This document shows positions 29,608 through 39,412 of a stretch of DNA of 40,510 bases, piece by piece (the first letter of the stretch is position 1; each line of letters starts with the position of its first letter). The notes beneath the pieces were generated by a model. It worked only from the letters and a program-made list of their open reading frames with translations, made no database searches and had not been told where the DNA came from. The stretch is from Pelagibius litoralis (GTDB taxonomy: Bacteria; Pseudomonadota; Alphaproteobacteria; Kiloniellales; DSM-21159), in NCBI GenBank assembly GCA_029287455.1, contig JARFRB010000132.1, positions 1 to 40,510 on the forward strand, written 5' to 3'. A program made the translations under genes and the position numbers.

Positions 29608-30030
29608 ATGACGGCGCGCTCGCGCTTTTCCGTAGCGGATTTCGCGGTCAGGGTGATCTTCGCGGTTGCCTTGGTGTTCGCGACCTACAACCCGACCAAA
29701 TACTCCTATGTGAGCTGGCTCTTGTCCTATGGAGAGGGCGAATTGCCGCTGGTCGTGCTTGCCGGCATCACCTTGATCATCGGCTACGCGATCTACATCC
29801 GCTCGACGCTGAGATCCATCGGGGTCTTCGGAGTCCTGCTCGCGGGCGCCTTCACGGCCGCGCTGATTTGGGTGCTGATCGATTTTGGCATCTTGGACGT
29901 GGACAGTGGCGACGCCTTGCAGTGGGTGGTGCTGACGGCGATCGCGGTGGTGCTGGGCGTTGGCCTATCCTGGTCGCATGTTCGGCGCTTGCTGTCCGGT
30001 CAATCGGACGTGGACGACGTGGACAATTGA
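29608..30030 (+). CDS. Four-helix membrane protein, DUF6524-like
   Basis: A 140-residue inner-membrane protein with four hydrophobic helices (about 10-27, 43-60, 68-93 and 102-120) and an acidic tail ending SDVDDVDN. The motif FATYNPTKYSYVSWL after helix 1 is what I associate with the DUF6524 family, whose function is unknown. ATG 29608 is chosen because GAGGAGG stands eight bases upstream; the ATG-like start at 29587 has no such site. It is divergent from the 26-residue gene and followed after 67 bases by a lipoprotein hydrolase. Confidence 0.8.
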   Translation: MTARSRFSVADFAVRVIFAVALVFATYNPTKYSYVSWLLSYGEGELPLVVLAGITLIIGYAIYIRSTLRSIGVFGVLLAGAFTAALIWVLIDFGILDVDSGDALQWVVLTAIAVVLGVGLSWSHVRRLLSGQSDVDDVDN

Positions 30031-30097
30031 GCCTGATGGGCTGGCCGCCATGTGGCGGGGAGCTGATCCGGGGCGGGGTGTGACGCGTACCTTAGGC

Positions 30098-30964
30098 ATG
30101 AAATTGCTTCTGAAAATTCTCCTGCTGCCGTCGGCCCTCTTGGCGACAGTGGCTGCTTGTTCGCCCTTGGCGTCGGTCAACGCGGTTTCGCCGGATCATG
30201 GCTATAGCGTTGAGAAGGATATTGCCTTTGGCCCCGAGGATCGGCAGAGCCTCGACGTCTACCGGCCCGACTCGCCGCGCCCGGATGCGCCGGTCGTGAT
30301 GTTTTTCTATGGTGGAAGCTGGAAGCGCGGCGACAAGGACGGCTACCGCTTTGTCGGCCAGAGCCTGGCCGCGCGCGGCTATACAGTGGTCATTCCCGAC
30401 TACCGGCTCTATCCCGAGGTGCGTTTCCCGGCCTTTGTCGAGGATGGCGCCGCGGCCGTGGGATGGGCCAGCCGCAATCTTTCCGAGGCCGAAAACGGGA
30501 TTGTGCTTATCGGGCACTCGGCGGGCGCCCACACGGCGGCGCTGCTGGCACTTGACGGCTCCTACCTTCGCGCGCAAGCAGTACCGCCGGACCAACTCGC
30601 CGGCATGATCGGCCTTGCCGGTCCCTACGCCTTCGATCCCAGGCCGTATCGGAGCTATCGCAAGATCTTCGCTCCTGCCACACCGCCAGAAACCTCCCAG
30701 CCCATGACCCACGCGCGCGGGGATGGGCCGCCGCTGCTTCTGCTGCACGGTGACGACGACAACCTTGTGAAGTCTATGCATTCTCAGGCCTTGCAGGAAC
30801 GGGTTGCCGGACTCGGGGGCGAAGCGCGTTATGTCGAGTTCGAGGAGGTCGATCACTTCGAGATCTTGGTCGCGCTCTCGGACACGCTGGACTACTTGGC
30901 GCCGGTGCTGCCCGAGATCGAGGCCTTCCTGGAGGCGCGCCAGGGGGTGGCGGAGTCTTCTTAA
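30098..30964 (+). CDS. Lipoprotein alpha/beta-hydrolase (carboxylesterase type)
   Basis: A 288-residue serine hydrolase of the BD-FAE / arylformamidase-like group. The N-terminus is a lipoprotein signal ending TVAAC with C21 as the lipid-attachment residue. The oxyanion loop is FFYGGSWKRGD, with Tyr where many relatives have His. The triad is S141 in GHSAGAH, an aspartate (D220 or D221) in LLHGDDDNLV and H253 in EEVDHFEIL. The substrate is unknown. ATG 30098 is chosen because it precedes the lipoprotein signal directly; the frame is open to 29960 over the previous gene. The next gene starts 14 bases after its stop. Confidence 0.87.
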   Translation: MKLLLKILLLPSALLATVAACSPLASVNAVSPDHGYSVEKDIAFGPEDRQSLDVYRPDSPRPDAPVVMFFYGGSWKRGDKDGYRFVGQSLAARGYTVVIPDYRLYPEVRFPAFVEDGAAAVGWASRNLSEAENGIVLIGHSAGAHTAALLALDGSYLRAQAVPPDQLAGMIGLAGPYAFDPRPYRSYRKIFAPATPPETSQPMTHARGDGPPLLLLHGDDDNLVKSMHSQALQERVAGLGGEARYVEFEEVDHFEILVALSDTLDYLAPVLPEIEAFLEARQGVAESS

Positions 30965-30978
30965 CGGGAGCGGGCGGC

Positions 30979-31377
30979 GTGCCATACCTGGTTGCTTACA
31001 TCGCCACGGCGGTGGCCTTCCTGGCCATCGACTTCGTTTGGCTTGGCTATGTGGTGAAGGAATTTTATGCCCGCGAGATGGGAAGCTTGCTGCGAGCTAG
31101 CCCTGATTTCTCCATCGCGGCGGTTTTCTATCTCGGCTACATCGCCGGGATCGTATTCTTCGCCGTGGCCCCGGCCCTGGCGGCGCAATCATGGAAAGTG
31201 GCGCTTTTGAACGGCGCGCTGCTGGGCTTGCTGGCTTACGGAACCTACGACCTCACCAACCTCGCGACTCTGGAGGGCTGGCCCTGGCGCATGGCCCTGG
31301 TCGATATGACCTGGGGAGCGGGCCTCACGGGAGTCGCCGCTCTCGCCGGATATTTCGCGGCCCGCGCGCTCGCGTAA
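30979..31377 (+). CDS. DUF2177 family membrane protein, GTG start
   Basis: A 132-residue protein with four predicted membrane helices, matching DUF2177: PYLVAYIATAVAFLAIDFVW in helix 1, then FYAREMG and LLAYGTYDLTNLATL. The last is GWPWRMALVDMTWGAGLTG. The family is of unknown function. The GTG at 30979 follows GGGAGCGGG, 14 bases after the hydrolase stop, so the two genes are probably cotranscribed. The sequence shows nothing unusual for the family. Confidence 0.88.
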   Translation: MPYLVAYIATAVAFLAIDFVWLGYVVKEFYAREMGSLLRASPDFSIAAVFYLGYIAGIVFFAVAPALAAQSWKVALLNGALLGLLAYGTYDLTNLATLEGWPWRMALVDMTWGAGLTGVAALAGYFAARALA

Positions 31378-31520
31378 ACCTCGCCGTTCCATCGGCTGTG
31401 ATGTGCGGGATCTCACAAACAAGATACAATTGAAACCACTTTCTCGGTTGCCCGACATCCGATCGAAACGCATTTCAGCGACAACCGTATCGCTAAAGCA
31501 CTTCGATGAGGATCGGACCA

Positions 31521-31853
31521 ATGTCTACGTCTTCCTTTGCCCATCACGCTTCGTCGCGGCACTCGGCTTTCGTGGCCCCCGCCGTTTACGACCGGCGGCC
31601 GGCGCGCCAGGAGGTCACGGTCAAGGAACTGATCTCTGTCGGCGCGTTCTGTGCCGTGATCGCCTTCGATGGCGCTTTGGATCATGTCCGCCGAGCCGTC
31701 ACGGCCGTGAACAGAGGTCATCGCGAGCGCCGGACCCTGGAAATTCTGCGCGAGATGGACCCTCACAGGCTCCAGGATATCGGCCTGCGCCCCGACGATC
31801 TGAAGGCCAAGCGCCTGCACTGGCTCCTCGTCCGCCGGCAGTTGTTTGATTGA
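31521..31853 (+). CDS. DUF1127 domain protein with long N-terminal extension
   Basis: A 110-residue protein whose C-terminal part (about 66-97, RTLEILREMDPHRLQDIGLRPDDL) is a DUF1127 domain. DUF1127 proteins in alphaproteobacteria are usually 45-75 residues and are abundant arginine-rich small proteins; some bind RNA or affect sRNA turnover and phosphate or stress responses. Here an extra N-terminal 60 residues, with His/Ser-rich start and a hydrophobic patch (LISVGAFCAVIAF), precede it. ATG 31521 follows GAGGA at eight bases; ATG 31506 is an alternative. The 143-base gap upstream shows no clear promoter. Confidence 0.78.
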   Translation: MSTSSFAHHASSRHSAFVAPAVYDRRPARQEVTVKELISVGAFCAVIAFDGALDHVRRAVTAVNRGHRERRTLEILREMDPHRLQDIGLRPDDLKAKRLHWLLVRRQLFD

Positions 31854-31868
31854 GGCGGTGCCAGGTGT

Positions 31869-32612
31869 TCAGCGCGATGCGGCCGTTTCCGCCATCCGCC
31901 CCTGTCCGGGCGGTTCGCGACCCGCGATCTCCAGGATGAGTTTGCGGCGGATGGCGGCGCCGAAGGTGAGCTTCTCGTCCGCAACGATCACGAAGGGGGC
32001 CAGGCCGCCGATCACATCGTTGCGATAGTGGGTTTCCAGTGGCTCGCCGCTGGGTCCCGGGTAGCCGCCGCCGGGGCGCTTGACCACCAGGGCATTGATG
32101 GTGATGCCTTGAGCCACCGCCTCTTCGCGGGCAAGCGCTAAGGGGCGGCCGCCGATCTGTGGCCCGTCGCCGGAGACATCGATGATCTTCGACAGGCCCT
32201 CGTAATCGTTCGAGCGGATTTTCTCGGCCGCGTAGTCGATGGCGCCACTGATCGAGTTGTAGCCCTGGGCGACACGTGGGGCAGTGCGCAAACGTTCGGC
32301 GAAGGTTGCCGCATCCGCCGGTCCTCGAATCACCATCCAATCCACGATGGTGTGCTGAGAGGCGGGGCCGCCCCATTCAATGTAGCTGATGGCCGCGGCT
32401 CCATGGGCGCCGCCCAGGATCGCCGAGAGCACATCCGGGTCGGTGATCGCCGCGGCATAGCCCTCGCGCTGAACCCGGAACTCGTCGTCGTCGATCGACC
32501 CTGAGCCGTCTGCGGCGAGGACCAGTTCCACATCGACGATCTCTTGAGCTTGCGCCGCGACGGATAGGCTAAGCGCCAAGGCTGCGGCACAGAATTTTGC
32601 CAAGACTCTCAT
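31869..32612 (-). CDS. Secreted DUF1194 (von Willebrand A-like) protein
   Basis: A 247-residue exported protein. The signal peptide ends AQA, cleavage likely after A22. The mature domain begins with ELVLAADGSGSI, where D35, S37 and S39 form a MIDAS metal site as in von Willebrand A domains. It continues with the family blocks QREGYAAAI, YIEWGG and KIIDVSGDGPQIGG. DUF1194 is widespread in alphaproteobacteria without a known function; protein-protein binding in the periplasm is a reasonable guess from the fold. It follows the sulfatase-type gene by 45 bases on the same strand and ends convergently with the DUF1127 gene. Confidence 0.88.
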   Translation of the reverse strand: MRVLAKFCAAALALSLSVAAQAQEIVDVELVLAADGSGSIDDDEFRVQREGYAAAITDPDVLSAILGGAHGAAAISYIEWGGPASQHTIVDWMVIRGPADAATFAERLRTAPRVAQGYNSISGAIDYAAEKIRSNDYEGLSKIIDVSGDGPQIGGRPLALAREEAVAQGITINALVVKRPGGGYPGPSGEPLETHYRNDVIGGLAPFVIVADEKLTFGAAIRRKLILEIAGREPPGQGRMAETAASR

Positions 32613-32657
32613 TCAGCGCGCCCCCTTGTGTGTCTCCTTACATGTTTCTCAAATAGA

Positions 32658-34205
32658 TCAAACGCGCGGGTCGTGCAGGGTGACCACCCCGTTTTCGGTC
32701 AGCAAGCTGTTGGCGAGCGTCCGGTCGGCATGGGCCATGCGCCAGGACAAGAGGTCCTGGGCGCAGCGCAGCGTCACCTCTCGGTACTCCGACAGTTCGG
32801 CAAGGTTACGGGTTTCTTGGGGATCTTCGGCAAGGTCGAAGAGCAGCGGCGGCAGCCCTGCGAAGTGCACATACTTGTAGCGGGTTCCCCGGTGGACCGA
32901 GAGGCAGCAGCGGTCGCCGGAAAGATTGAGGAAGGTCTCGGCCGAACGCTTGACCGGATCGCGGAAGTCGAACTCCCAATGAGCCTCTTCGCGCCAGCGT
33001 TCCGGCGGAGCCCCATGCACAAATGGCAGGAGCGAGTGGCCATCGCACTGGGGTGGCGGCTGCTGCCCGAGCCAGTCCAGGATCGTGGGCATGATGTCCA
33101 CCGACTCGGTGAAGGCCTCCACCACGCTGCCCCGCGTCTCGCTGGCTTGCTCGCGCGGGTCGCGGACGATGAGAGGAACATGGAAGGCCGGGTCGAAAAA
33201 GCCGTCCTTGCCGAACATCCAGTGGTCTCCGGCCATCTCCCCATGATCTGCGGTGAAGACGATCAGGGTGCGCTCGTAGTCGCCGGTCTCTTTCAGCCTG
33301 TCGAGAATGCGCCCGATCTGGGCGTCGGCTTCCGCGATCAATCCGTAGTAAGTCGAGCGCACCCGGCGCGTTTCTTCATCGTCGAGTTCCGAGAATTTTA
33401 TGGCGAGGTCCGCGTGGTATTGGAGCGTCTTTCCCCGGGCGTGATACCAGGCGAGATAGGGATGCAGGCTCGCCTCCTCTTCCGGCGAGGCGGCACGCCG
33501 CGGGGCGGGGCAGTCGGCCGGCTCGAACATGTCGTTGTAGGGGGCCGGCGCCACCAGGGGCGGGTGAGGGTGCATGAAGGCCAAGTGCGCCAGCCAGTCG
33601 CTGTGGGCCTCAACGTCGTACCACTCGAGGAAGGTGTCGGCGGAATGGGCGCTTAGGCTGTCTTCTGCGCTGTAGACGGCGGCCGCCCGGCTATGCAGAT
33701 GGCCGTCCTCCGCCGCAGTGACGAAGGGGGCCGTGGGCGTATCGACCTGCGTGTAGCCGCGCCGTTTCAGGGCCGCGCGCCACAGGGCGTACTCCTCGGT
33801 CATGCGGTAGCCGACGTCGAAGCCGGGCAGCACGCCTTCGTAACTGGTCAGCACTGGATCCTCGGCGGAGTGCAGCCGGGGGTCGGCCGAGGTGTCGGTG
33901 TAGCCGAACAGGATGGGCCGAAGGCCGCCGGCCCTGACCTCCCTGGCAAGATTGGTGAAGCGGTTGTCCAGCGGCGTGCCGTTGGCGACGGAACGGTGCG
34001 TCATCTGATAGAGGCCGGTCAGAAGGGAGGCGCGCGAGGGGCCGCAGGGACTGGCCTGGGAGAAATGGTTGCGGAACAGCACGCCTTCGCTTGCTAGCGC
34101 GTCGAGATGTGGCGTGCGGACCGGGTGACCATCGATTTTCGAGAGGCAGTCCCAGCGCCACTGGTCGGCGACGATGAAAAGGACTTTTCTCTCCGCGTTC
34201 GCCAT
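32658..34205 (-). CDS. Sulfatase-superfamily hydrolase, phosphonate-monoester-hydrolase-like
   Basis: A 515-residue alkaline-phosphatase-superfamily enzyme. C54 in SPCGPSRASLLTG fits the sulfatase signature in which Cys is converted to formylglycine. Metal and active-site residues are D14 in VADQW, D320/H321 in TADHGEMAGDH and K333 in FGKDGF. Y102 and H214 (HPHPPLVAPAPYNDM) match residues typical of phosphonate monoester hydrolases (Rhizobium/Burkholderia PMH). Further close matches are HWEFDFRDP and KYVHFAGLPPLLFDL. PMH enzymes hydrolyse phosphonate and phosphate diesters and some sulfate esters, so activity on natural diesters or sulfate esters is possible. There is no signal peptide. No formylglycine-generating enzyme is in the window. 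Confidence 0.85.
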   Translation of the reverse strand: MANAERKVLFIVADQWRWDCLSKIDGHPVRTPHLDALASEGVLFRNHFSQASPCGPSRASLLTGLYQMTHRSVANGTPLDNRFTNLAREVRAGGLRPILFGYTDTSADPRLHSAEDPVLTSYEGVLPGFDVGYRMTEEYALWRAALKRRGYTQVDTPTAPFVTAAEDGHLHSRAAAVYSAEDSLSAHSADTFLEWYDVEAHSDWLAHLAFMHPHPPLVAPAPYNDMFEPADCPAPRRAASPEEEASLHPYLAWYHARGKTLQYHADLAIKFSELDDEETRRVRSTYYGLIAEADAQIGRILDRLKETGDYERTLIVFTADHGEMAGDHWMFGKDGFFDPAFHVPLIVRDPREQASETRGSVVEAFTESVDIMPTILDWLGQQPPPQCDGHSLLPFVHGAPPERWREEAHWEFDFRDPVKRSAETFLNLSGDRCCLSVHRGTRYKYVHFAGLPPLLFDLAEDPQETRNLAELSEYREVTLRCAQDLLSWRMAHADRTLANSLLTENGVVTLHDPRV

Positions 34206-34428
34206 CTTAGCCCCCTATAGCTTGGCCAAGTCGACTATCGCAAAGAGCGGCCGAGGGCGCCATCGTTGGGTCATGACAATTGTGTTGAGTTGCGCGACCA
34301 GCATCCGCGCGGTGCGGTAGTTAATCGGGAACGCGCGCGTGCTAGTGTTGTTGAGGCGATGCGCCGCCGGCTGGCCTTGCCATTTCGTTTCAGCAGGTCC
34401 GTTTCGTTTCTCAGGGGAAGTCTTGTTC

Positions 34429-35901
34429 ATGACTATGAAGATCATCCCGGTCCAGCCCTTCGATCTCGTGATTTTCGGTGGGACCGGTGACCTTGCGCGG
34501 CGCAAGCTCCTGCCAGGCCTCTTTCGGCGTGATTTGGCAGGGCAGCTTCCCCATGAAGCACGAATTATCGCGGCCGCTCGCCGTCCTATGCGAAGCGAGG
34601 AATTCCAAGCCAAGGCCGAGGCTTGGCTGCGGGAGTTCGTCTCGAAGGAGGAACTGAGCGAGCCGGACTTGGCCCGTTTCCTTGGCCGGCTTCAGTACCT
34701 GGCGGTGGATGCGGATTCCTCCGAGGGGTGGGAGGGTTTGGCGGAAACCTTGCGCGCGGGCGGCGAACGTATTCGCGCCTTCTACCTGGCCGTCGGCCCG
34801 CGCTTCTTCGGGCCGATCTGCGAGCGCTTGGGCGCTTGCGGCGCGGCGACGCCCGACAGCCGCATCGTCGTCGAGAAGCCCTTGGGGCACGATCTTGCCA
34901 GTGCGCGCGACCTCAACGCGCGCATCGCCGCGGTTTTCGACGAAGCGCACGTTTACCGCATCGACCATTACCTGGGTAAGGAAACCGTCCAGAACCTCAT
35001 GGCCTTGCGTTTCGCGAACGCCCTTTTCGAGCCGCTTTGGAACGCCCGGCACGTCGATCACGTGCAGATCACCGTCGCCGAGAACCTTGGGCTAGACGGC
35101 AGGGGCGAATATTACGATCGAACCGGTGCTTTGCGCGACATGGTTCAGAACCACCTTCTGCAGCTGCTCTGCCTCACCGCGATGGAGCCCCCCGGCCGCT
35201 TTGAGCCCGATTTGGTGCGCGACGAAAAGGTGAAGGTGCTGCGGGCCTTGGCGCCGATTGGGCCAGCGAATGTGACCCAGACCACGGTGCGCGGGCAGCA
35301 CGTCGCGCGTAACGGGATTCCCGGGTATCTGGATGACGTGGGCGTAGCGAGTTCAGCGACGGAAAGCTTCGTGGCGCTTAAGGCGAATGTCGAGAATTGG
35401 CGCTGGTCGGGCACCCCCTTCTATCTCAGGACCGGCAAGCGGCTGCGCGCGCGCATGTCGGAGATTGCGATCGTGTTCAAGGACGCGCCTCATTCGATCT
35501 TCCCGGCAAGCGCGGGTGCCGTGCACGGCAATGTCTTGGTGATCCGCTTGCAGCCGGACGAAGGGGTGACCCTGCGCATGACCATCAAGGATCCGGGGCC
35601 GGGCGGCATGCGCTTGCGCGGTGCCGCCTTGGACATGTCCTTCGCCAATACCCTGGGAGAGAAGGTGGTGATCCCGGACGCGTACGAGCGGTTGGTCCTG
35701 GATGTCATTCGCGGCGACCAAACCCTTTTCATGCGGCGTGACGAAGTGGAGGCCGCATGGAGCTGGATCGACCCCATCCTGGCCGCCTGGGAAGATCAGA
35801 CCAATGGGACACGGCCCTACGACCCAGGCGGGTCCGGCCCCGAGGACGCCTTGTTGTTGATGCACCGCGAAGGCCGCCGCTGGCGCGATATCACTGGCTA
35901 G
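34429..35901 (+). CDS. zwf: Glucose-6-phosphate 1-dehydrogenase
   Basis: Oxidises glucose 6-phosphate to 6-phosphogluconolactone with NAD(P)+, the entry to the Entner-Doudoroff and pentose phosphate routes. It has 490 residues. The dinucleotide loop is [10 protein letters not shown] at 17-26, and the substrate motif RIDHYLGKE is at 177-185 with K184. The catalytic histidine is H242 in [11 protein letters not shown] 34429 follows AGGGGAAG; the open frame extends to 34339 without homology. Edd begins 14 bases later. The usual pgl gene for the lactone is not in this cluster. The 223-base gap upstream holds no clear promoter or HexR-like site. Confidence 0.97.
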   Translation: MTMKIIPVQPFDLVIFGGTGDLARRKLLPGLFRRDLAGQLPHEARIIAAARRPMRSEEFQAKAEAWLREFVSKEELSEPDLARFLGRLQYLAVDADSSEGWEGLAETLRAGGERIRAFYLAVGPRFFGPICERLGACGAATPDSRIVVEKPLGHDLASARDLNARIAAVFDEAHVYRIDHYLGKETVQNLMALRFANALFEPLWNARHVDHVQITVAENLGLDGRGEYYDRTGALRDMVQNHLLQLLCLTAMEPPGRFEPDLVRDEKVKVLRALAPIGPANVTQTTVRGQHVARNGIPGYLDDVGVASSATESFVALKANVENWRWSGTPFYLRTGKRLRARMSEIAIVFKDAPHSIFPASAGAVHGNVLVIRLQPDEGVTLRMTIKDPGPGGMRLRGAALDMSFANTLGEKVVIPDAYERLVLDVIRGDQTLFMRRDEVEAAWSWIDPILAAWEDQTNGTRPYDPGGSGPEDALLLMHREGRRWRDITG

Positions 35902-35915
35902 AAGGAAACGCCGCC

Positions 35916-37733
35916 ATGGATCTCAATCCCACGGTGAAGGTGGTCACCGATCGCATCGTAGCCCGTAGCGAGTCGGCGCGGCGCGCCTACCTGGAGCGTT
36001 GCGGTGCCGCGCGGGCGAGCGGCCCGCGCCGCGCGGTGCTGAGCTGCGGCAACCTGGCCCATGCGGCGGCGGCATGCACCGCCCACGACAAGGCAGCCCT
36101 CGCTGAAGGGGCGGCGGGGAACTTGGGCATCGTGACGGCCTATAACGACATGCTGTCGGCCCATCAGCCCTTCGCCGGCTTCCCGGAAATTATCAAGCGG
36201 GCCGCCCGGCAAGCGGGCGGCACGGCGCAGGTGGCCGGTGGCGTGCCGGCCATGTGCGACGGGGTCACGCAAGGGCAGCCGGGCATGGAGCTGTCGTTAT
36301 TCTCGCGAGATGTGATCGCCTTGTCGGCAGCGGTGGCCCTCTCCCACAATGCTTTCGACTCAGCCGTGTTCCTGGGGGTCTGCGACAAGATCGTCCCGGG
36401 TTTGGTGATCGCGGCGGCGGCCTTCGGACATCTGCCGGCGGTCTTCCTTCCGGCCGGGCCGATGCCGTCTGGCCTGCCGAACGACGAGAAGTCGAGGGTC
36501 CGCCAGGCCTTCGCCGCCGGCGAGATTGGCAGACAGGAACTGCTGGCCGCGGAGATGAAGTCCTATCACGGTCCGGGCACCTGCACTTTCTACGGCACGG
36601 CCAACTCAAACCAGATGCTGATGGAGGTGATGGGCCTGCACCTGCCGGGTGCGAGCTTTGTCAATCCAGATACGCCTTTGCGCGAGGCCTTGACCTTGGC
36701 GGGCGCCCGGCGAGCGCTAGAGATAACGGCGCTCGGAAACGACTACACCCCGGTGAGCGATGTCTTGACCGAGCGTGCCTTCGTCAATGGTATCGTCGGC
36801 CTGCATGCGACCGGCGGCTCGACGAACCTTGCCCTCCACCTGGTTGCGATGGCACGGGCGGCGGGCATCGTTCTCGAGCCGGAAGATCTGGCCGAGCTTT
36901 CGCAAGTGACACCCCTGATGGCGCGGATTTATCCCAACGGTATCGCGGACGTGAATCATTTCCACGCCGCCGGCGGGCTGGGATATCTGATCGGCGAGCT
37001 GTTGGCGGCTGGGCTGTTGCACGAAGACGTGCGCACCGTCGCGGGTTCCGGGCTGTCACTCTATACGCGCGAACCGAAACTGGGCGCGGACGGCGCCTTG
37101 AGCTGGGGGGAGGGGGCGTCCGAGAGTCTCAATCTCGAGATCCTCCGCCCGGCGCGGGACGCCTTTCAAACCACCGGTGGCCTTATGCGCCTCTCGGGAA
37201 ACCTGGGTGGGGCGATCATCAAGGTCTCGGCAGTGGCCCGAGATCGGCGGGTGGTCGAAGCCCCATGCCGTGTTTTCACCGATCAGGACTCGGTCAAGGC
37301 GGCCTTCAAGGCTGGGGAGCTGGACCGGGACCTGGTCTGCGTGGTGCGCTTCCAAGGCCCAAAAGCCAACGGTATGCCGGAACTGCATGTCCTGACGCCG
37401 GTGCTGGGCCTGCTGCAGGACCGGGGCCATAAGGTGGCCTTGGTGACCGATGGCAGGATGTCCGGCGCATCGGGTAAGGTTCCCGCGGCTATTCACGTCT
37501 CGCCAGAAGCCGCCAATGGCGGTCCGATCGCCCGGCTGCGGGATGGCGACGTGGTGCGTGTGGATGGGGTTGAGGGGCGGCTGGAAGTTCTGGTCGCCGA
37601 GGCGGAATGGGCGGCGCGCGCGCCGGCAAAAATGGATCCGGCAGCCAATGCCTTCGGGATGGGCAGGGAGCTTTTCGCACCTTTCCGCGCCGGTGTGTCC
37701 TCGGCGGATGAAGGTGCCAGCGTATTCGTCTAG
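35916..37733 (+). CDS. edd: 6-phosphogluconate dehydratase
   Basis: Dehydrates 6-phosphogluconate to 2-keto-3-deoxy-6-phosphogluconate, the defining Entner-Doudoroff step. The 605-residue protein belongs to the IlvD/Edd family. C156 in [12 protein letters not shown]223 in [12 protein letters not shown] and probably C114 in [10 protein letters not shown] are the likely [4Fe-4S] ligands. Near the C-terminus [22 protein letters not shown] is diagnostic. ATG 35916 follows GAAGGAA; the open frame upstream runs inside zwf. It lies 14 bases after zwf and 35 bases before pgi, with a small hairpin in between. Confidence 0.97.
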   Translation: MDLNPTVKVVTDRIVARSESARRAYLERCGAARASGPRRAVLSCGNLAHAAAACTAHDKAALAEGAAGNLGIVTAYNDMLSAHQPFAGFPEIIKRAARQAGGTAQVAGGVPAMCDGVTQGQPGMELSLFSRDVIALSAAVALSHNAFDSAVFLGVCDKIVPGLVIAAAAFGHLPAVFLPAGPMPSGLPNDEKSRVRQAFAAGEIGRQELLAAEMKSYHGPGTCTFYGTANSNQMLMEVMGLHLPGASFVNPDTPLREALTLAGARRALEITALGNDYTPVSDVLTERAFVNGIVGLHATGGSTNLALHLVAMARAAGIVLEPEDLAELSQVTPLMARIYPNGIADVNHFHAAGGLGYLIGELLAAGLLHEDVRTVAGSGLSLYTREPKLGADGALSWGEGASESLNLEILRPARDAFQTTGGLMRLSGNLGGAIIKVSAVARDRRVVEAPCRVFTDQDSVKAAFKAGELDRDLVCVVRFQGPKANGMPELHVLTPVLGLLQDRGHKVALVTDGRMSGASGKVPAAIHVSPEAANGGPIARLRDGDVVRVDGVEGRLEVLVAEAEWAARAPAKMDPAANAFGMGRELFAPFRAGVSSADEGASVFV

Positions 37734-37737
37734 GGTG

Positions 37738-37752
37738 CGGTCAGCGTGACCG
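37738..37752 (+). other. Small intercistronic hairpin between edd and pgi
   Basis: CGGTCA and TGACCG pair around a 3-base GCG loop, just after the edd stop and before the pgi ribosome binding site. It lacks a T-tract, so it is more likely an mRNA processing or stability element than a terminator, if it is functional at all. Confidence 0.3.
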
Positions 37753-37768
37753 AAGGGAAAGGGGCGAG

Positions 37769-39412
37769 ATGACATCTCTTAGCGATGCCTGGCAAGCCGT
37801 CGAAAGCTCCGGAAGCCGTTTAAGCCAAACCACGCTCAGGGACCTCTTCGCCGTGGCGAGCGATGGGGGAGAGGATCGATTCTCGAGCTTTTCCATTAAG
37901 TTCGACGATCTGCTGGTCGATTTTTCCAAGGAGAAGCTGGACGCCACGGCTCTCGGCGACCTCCACCGCCTTGCCCGCGCGGCTGGTGTCGAGGCGAAAC
38001 GCGATGCCATGTTCGACGGCGCGGCCATCAACGCGACAGAGGGCCGAGCCGTGCTCCACACGGCCCTGCGCGACCCGGAGGGCGATTTCCAGGCGCTTGG
38101 CGAACCCGTGTCGGGGCAGGTGAGCGCGGTGCTCGAGGCCTTTCTGGCCTTCGCCGAGGCGGTGCGCGATGGCCGCGCGGCTCCGCCGGAGGGGCCCTTC
38201 AGCGACGTGGTCTCTATCGGCATCGGCGGCTCGGACTTGGGTCCGGCCATGGCGACCCGGGCGCTGGCCCCCTTCCATGATGGCCCTAGGGTCCACTACG
38301 TCTCCAACGTCGATGGAGCGCATCTGGCGGACACCCTGACGGGACTTGACCCGAGGCGGACCCTGGTGATCGTGCAGTCGAAGACCTTCACGACCATCGA
38401 GACCATGACCAACGCTGCCTCGGCGCGCGCCTGGCTGGTCGAGGCGGTCGGCGAGGAGGGCCTGACCGGGCGCATGGCGGCGGTTTCCACCAACCTTGAA
38501 GCCACCGCGGCCTTCGGGATCGATCCGGAACGCGTCTTCGGTTTTTGGGATTGGGTTGGCGGGCGCTATTCCATCTGGAGCGCCATCGGCTTGCCCTTGG
38601 CGATCGCCATCGGCGCGGGGCGATTCAGGAAGTTCCTTGCGGGCGCCAATGCCATGGACCGGCATTTCTGCACGGCACCCTTCGAGGCCAACATACCCGT
38701 CACCCTCGGCTTGCTTGGGATTTGGCGGCGCAATGTCATGGGATGCGCAAGCACTGCGGTGATCCCCTATGACGAACGCCTGTCGCGCTTCCCGGCTTAC
38801 CTGCAGCAGTTGACCATGGAATCGAACGGCAAGCGGGTGCGCCTAGATGGGCAGTCGGTGACCCGGCCCACCTGCCCGGTGGTCTGGGGGGAACCAGGCA
38901 CGAATGCCCAGCACAGTTTCTTCCAACTGCTGCATCAGGGCAGCGATATCGTGCCGGTCGACTTTTTGCTGGCCGCCGAACCCTTGGCCGCGGATGCCAA
39001 GCACCATTCAATCCTGGCGGCGAACTGCTTTGCCCAAGCGCAAGCCTTGGCCTTCGGCAAGAGCGAAGCGGAGGTGCGTCAGGACATGCGCGCCGCCGGG
39101 GCATCTGAGGAGACCGTCGAGCGGCTGGTCGCGCACCGGGAATTCCCGGGCGGCCGGCCCTCGACGACCTTGCTGTACCGCCGCCTGGATCCGGCGGCCC
39201 TCGGGCGGTTGATCGCGCTCTACGAGCACAAGACTTTCGTGGAAGCGGCGATCTGGGACATCAACGCCTTCGATCAATGGGGCGTGGAACTGGGGAAAGT
39301 CTTGGCGAAATTGCTTCAGCCGATGGTGGAGGGTGCGCCGGTGGAGGGGCAAGACTCTTCCACCGCCGGCCTCATCTCGGCTTACCGGTCGCTTCGGGGG
39401 GAGGGCGAATGA
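37769..39412 (+). CDS. pgi: Glucose-6-phosphate isomerase
   Basis: Interconverts glucose 6-phosphate and fructose 6-phosphate. The 547 residues match the bacterial long form. Signature segments are SIGIGGSDLGPAMATRAL, VQSKTFTTIETMTNA and GFWDWVGGRYSIWSAIGLP. Further on, GEPGTNAQHSFFQLLHQGSD carries the catalytic glutamate and histidine, and VELGKVLAK carries the C-terminal lysine. Placement between edd and eda lets gluconeogenic or recycled fructose 6-phosphate return to the Entner-Doudoroff cycle. The start ATG 37769 follows AAAGGGGCGAG. Its TGA overlaps the eda ATG by four bases. Confidence 0.97.
   Translation: MTSLSDAWQAVESSGSRLSQTTLRDLFAVASDGGEDRFSSFSIKFDDLLVDFSKEKLDATALGDLHRLARAAGVEAKRDAMFDGAAINATEGRAVLHTALRDPEGDFQALGEPVSGQVSAVLEAFLAFAEAVRDGRAAPPEGPFSDVVSIGIGGSDLGPAMATRALAPFHDGPRVHYVSNVDGAHLADTLTGLDPRRTLVIVQSKTFTTIETMTNAASARAWLVEAVGEEGLTGRMAAVSTNLEATAAFGIDPERVFGFWDWVGGRYSIWSAIGLPLAIAIGAGRFRKFLAGANAMDRHFCTAPFEANIPVTLGLLGIWRRNVMGCASTAVIPYDERLSRFPAYLQQLTMESNGKRVRLDGQSVTRPTCPVVWGEPGTNAQHSFFQLLHQGSDIVPVDFLLAAEPLAADAKHHSILAANCFAQAQALAFGKSEAEVRQDMRAAGASEETVERLVAHREFPGGRPSTTLLYRRLDPAALGRLIALYEHKTFVEAAIWDINAFDQWGVELGKVLAKLLQPMVEGAPVEGQDSSTAGLISAYRSLRGEGE

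Noticed and set aside
31397-31417. TGTGA...TCACA resembling a CRP site upstream of the DUF1127 gene
   Set aside because: The half-sites are 11 bases apart instead of 6.
34273-34320. 15-codon frame (MTIVLSCATS...) in the zwf leader
   Set aside because: No Shine-Dalgarno and no run of regulatory codons; likely chance.
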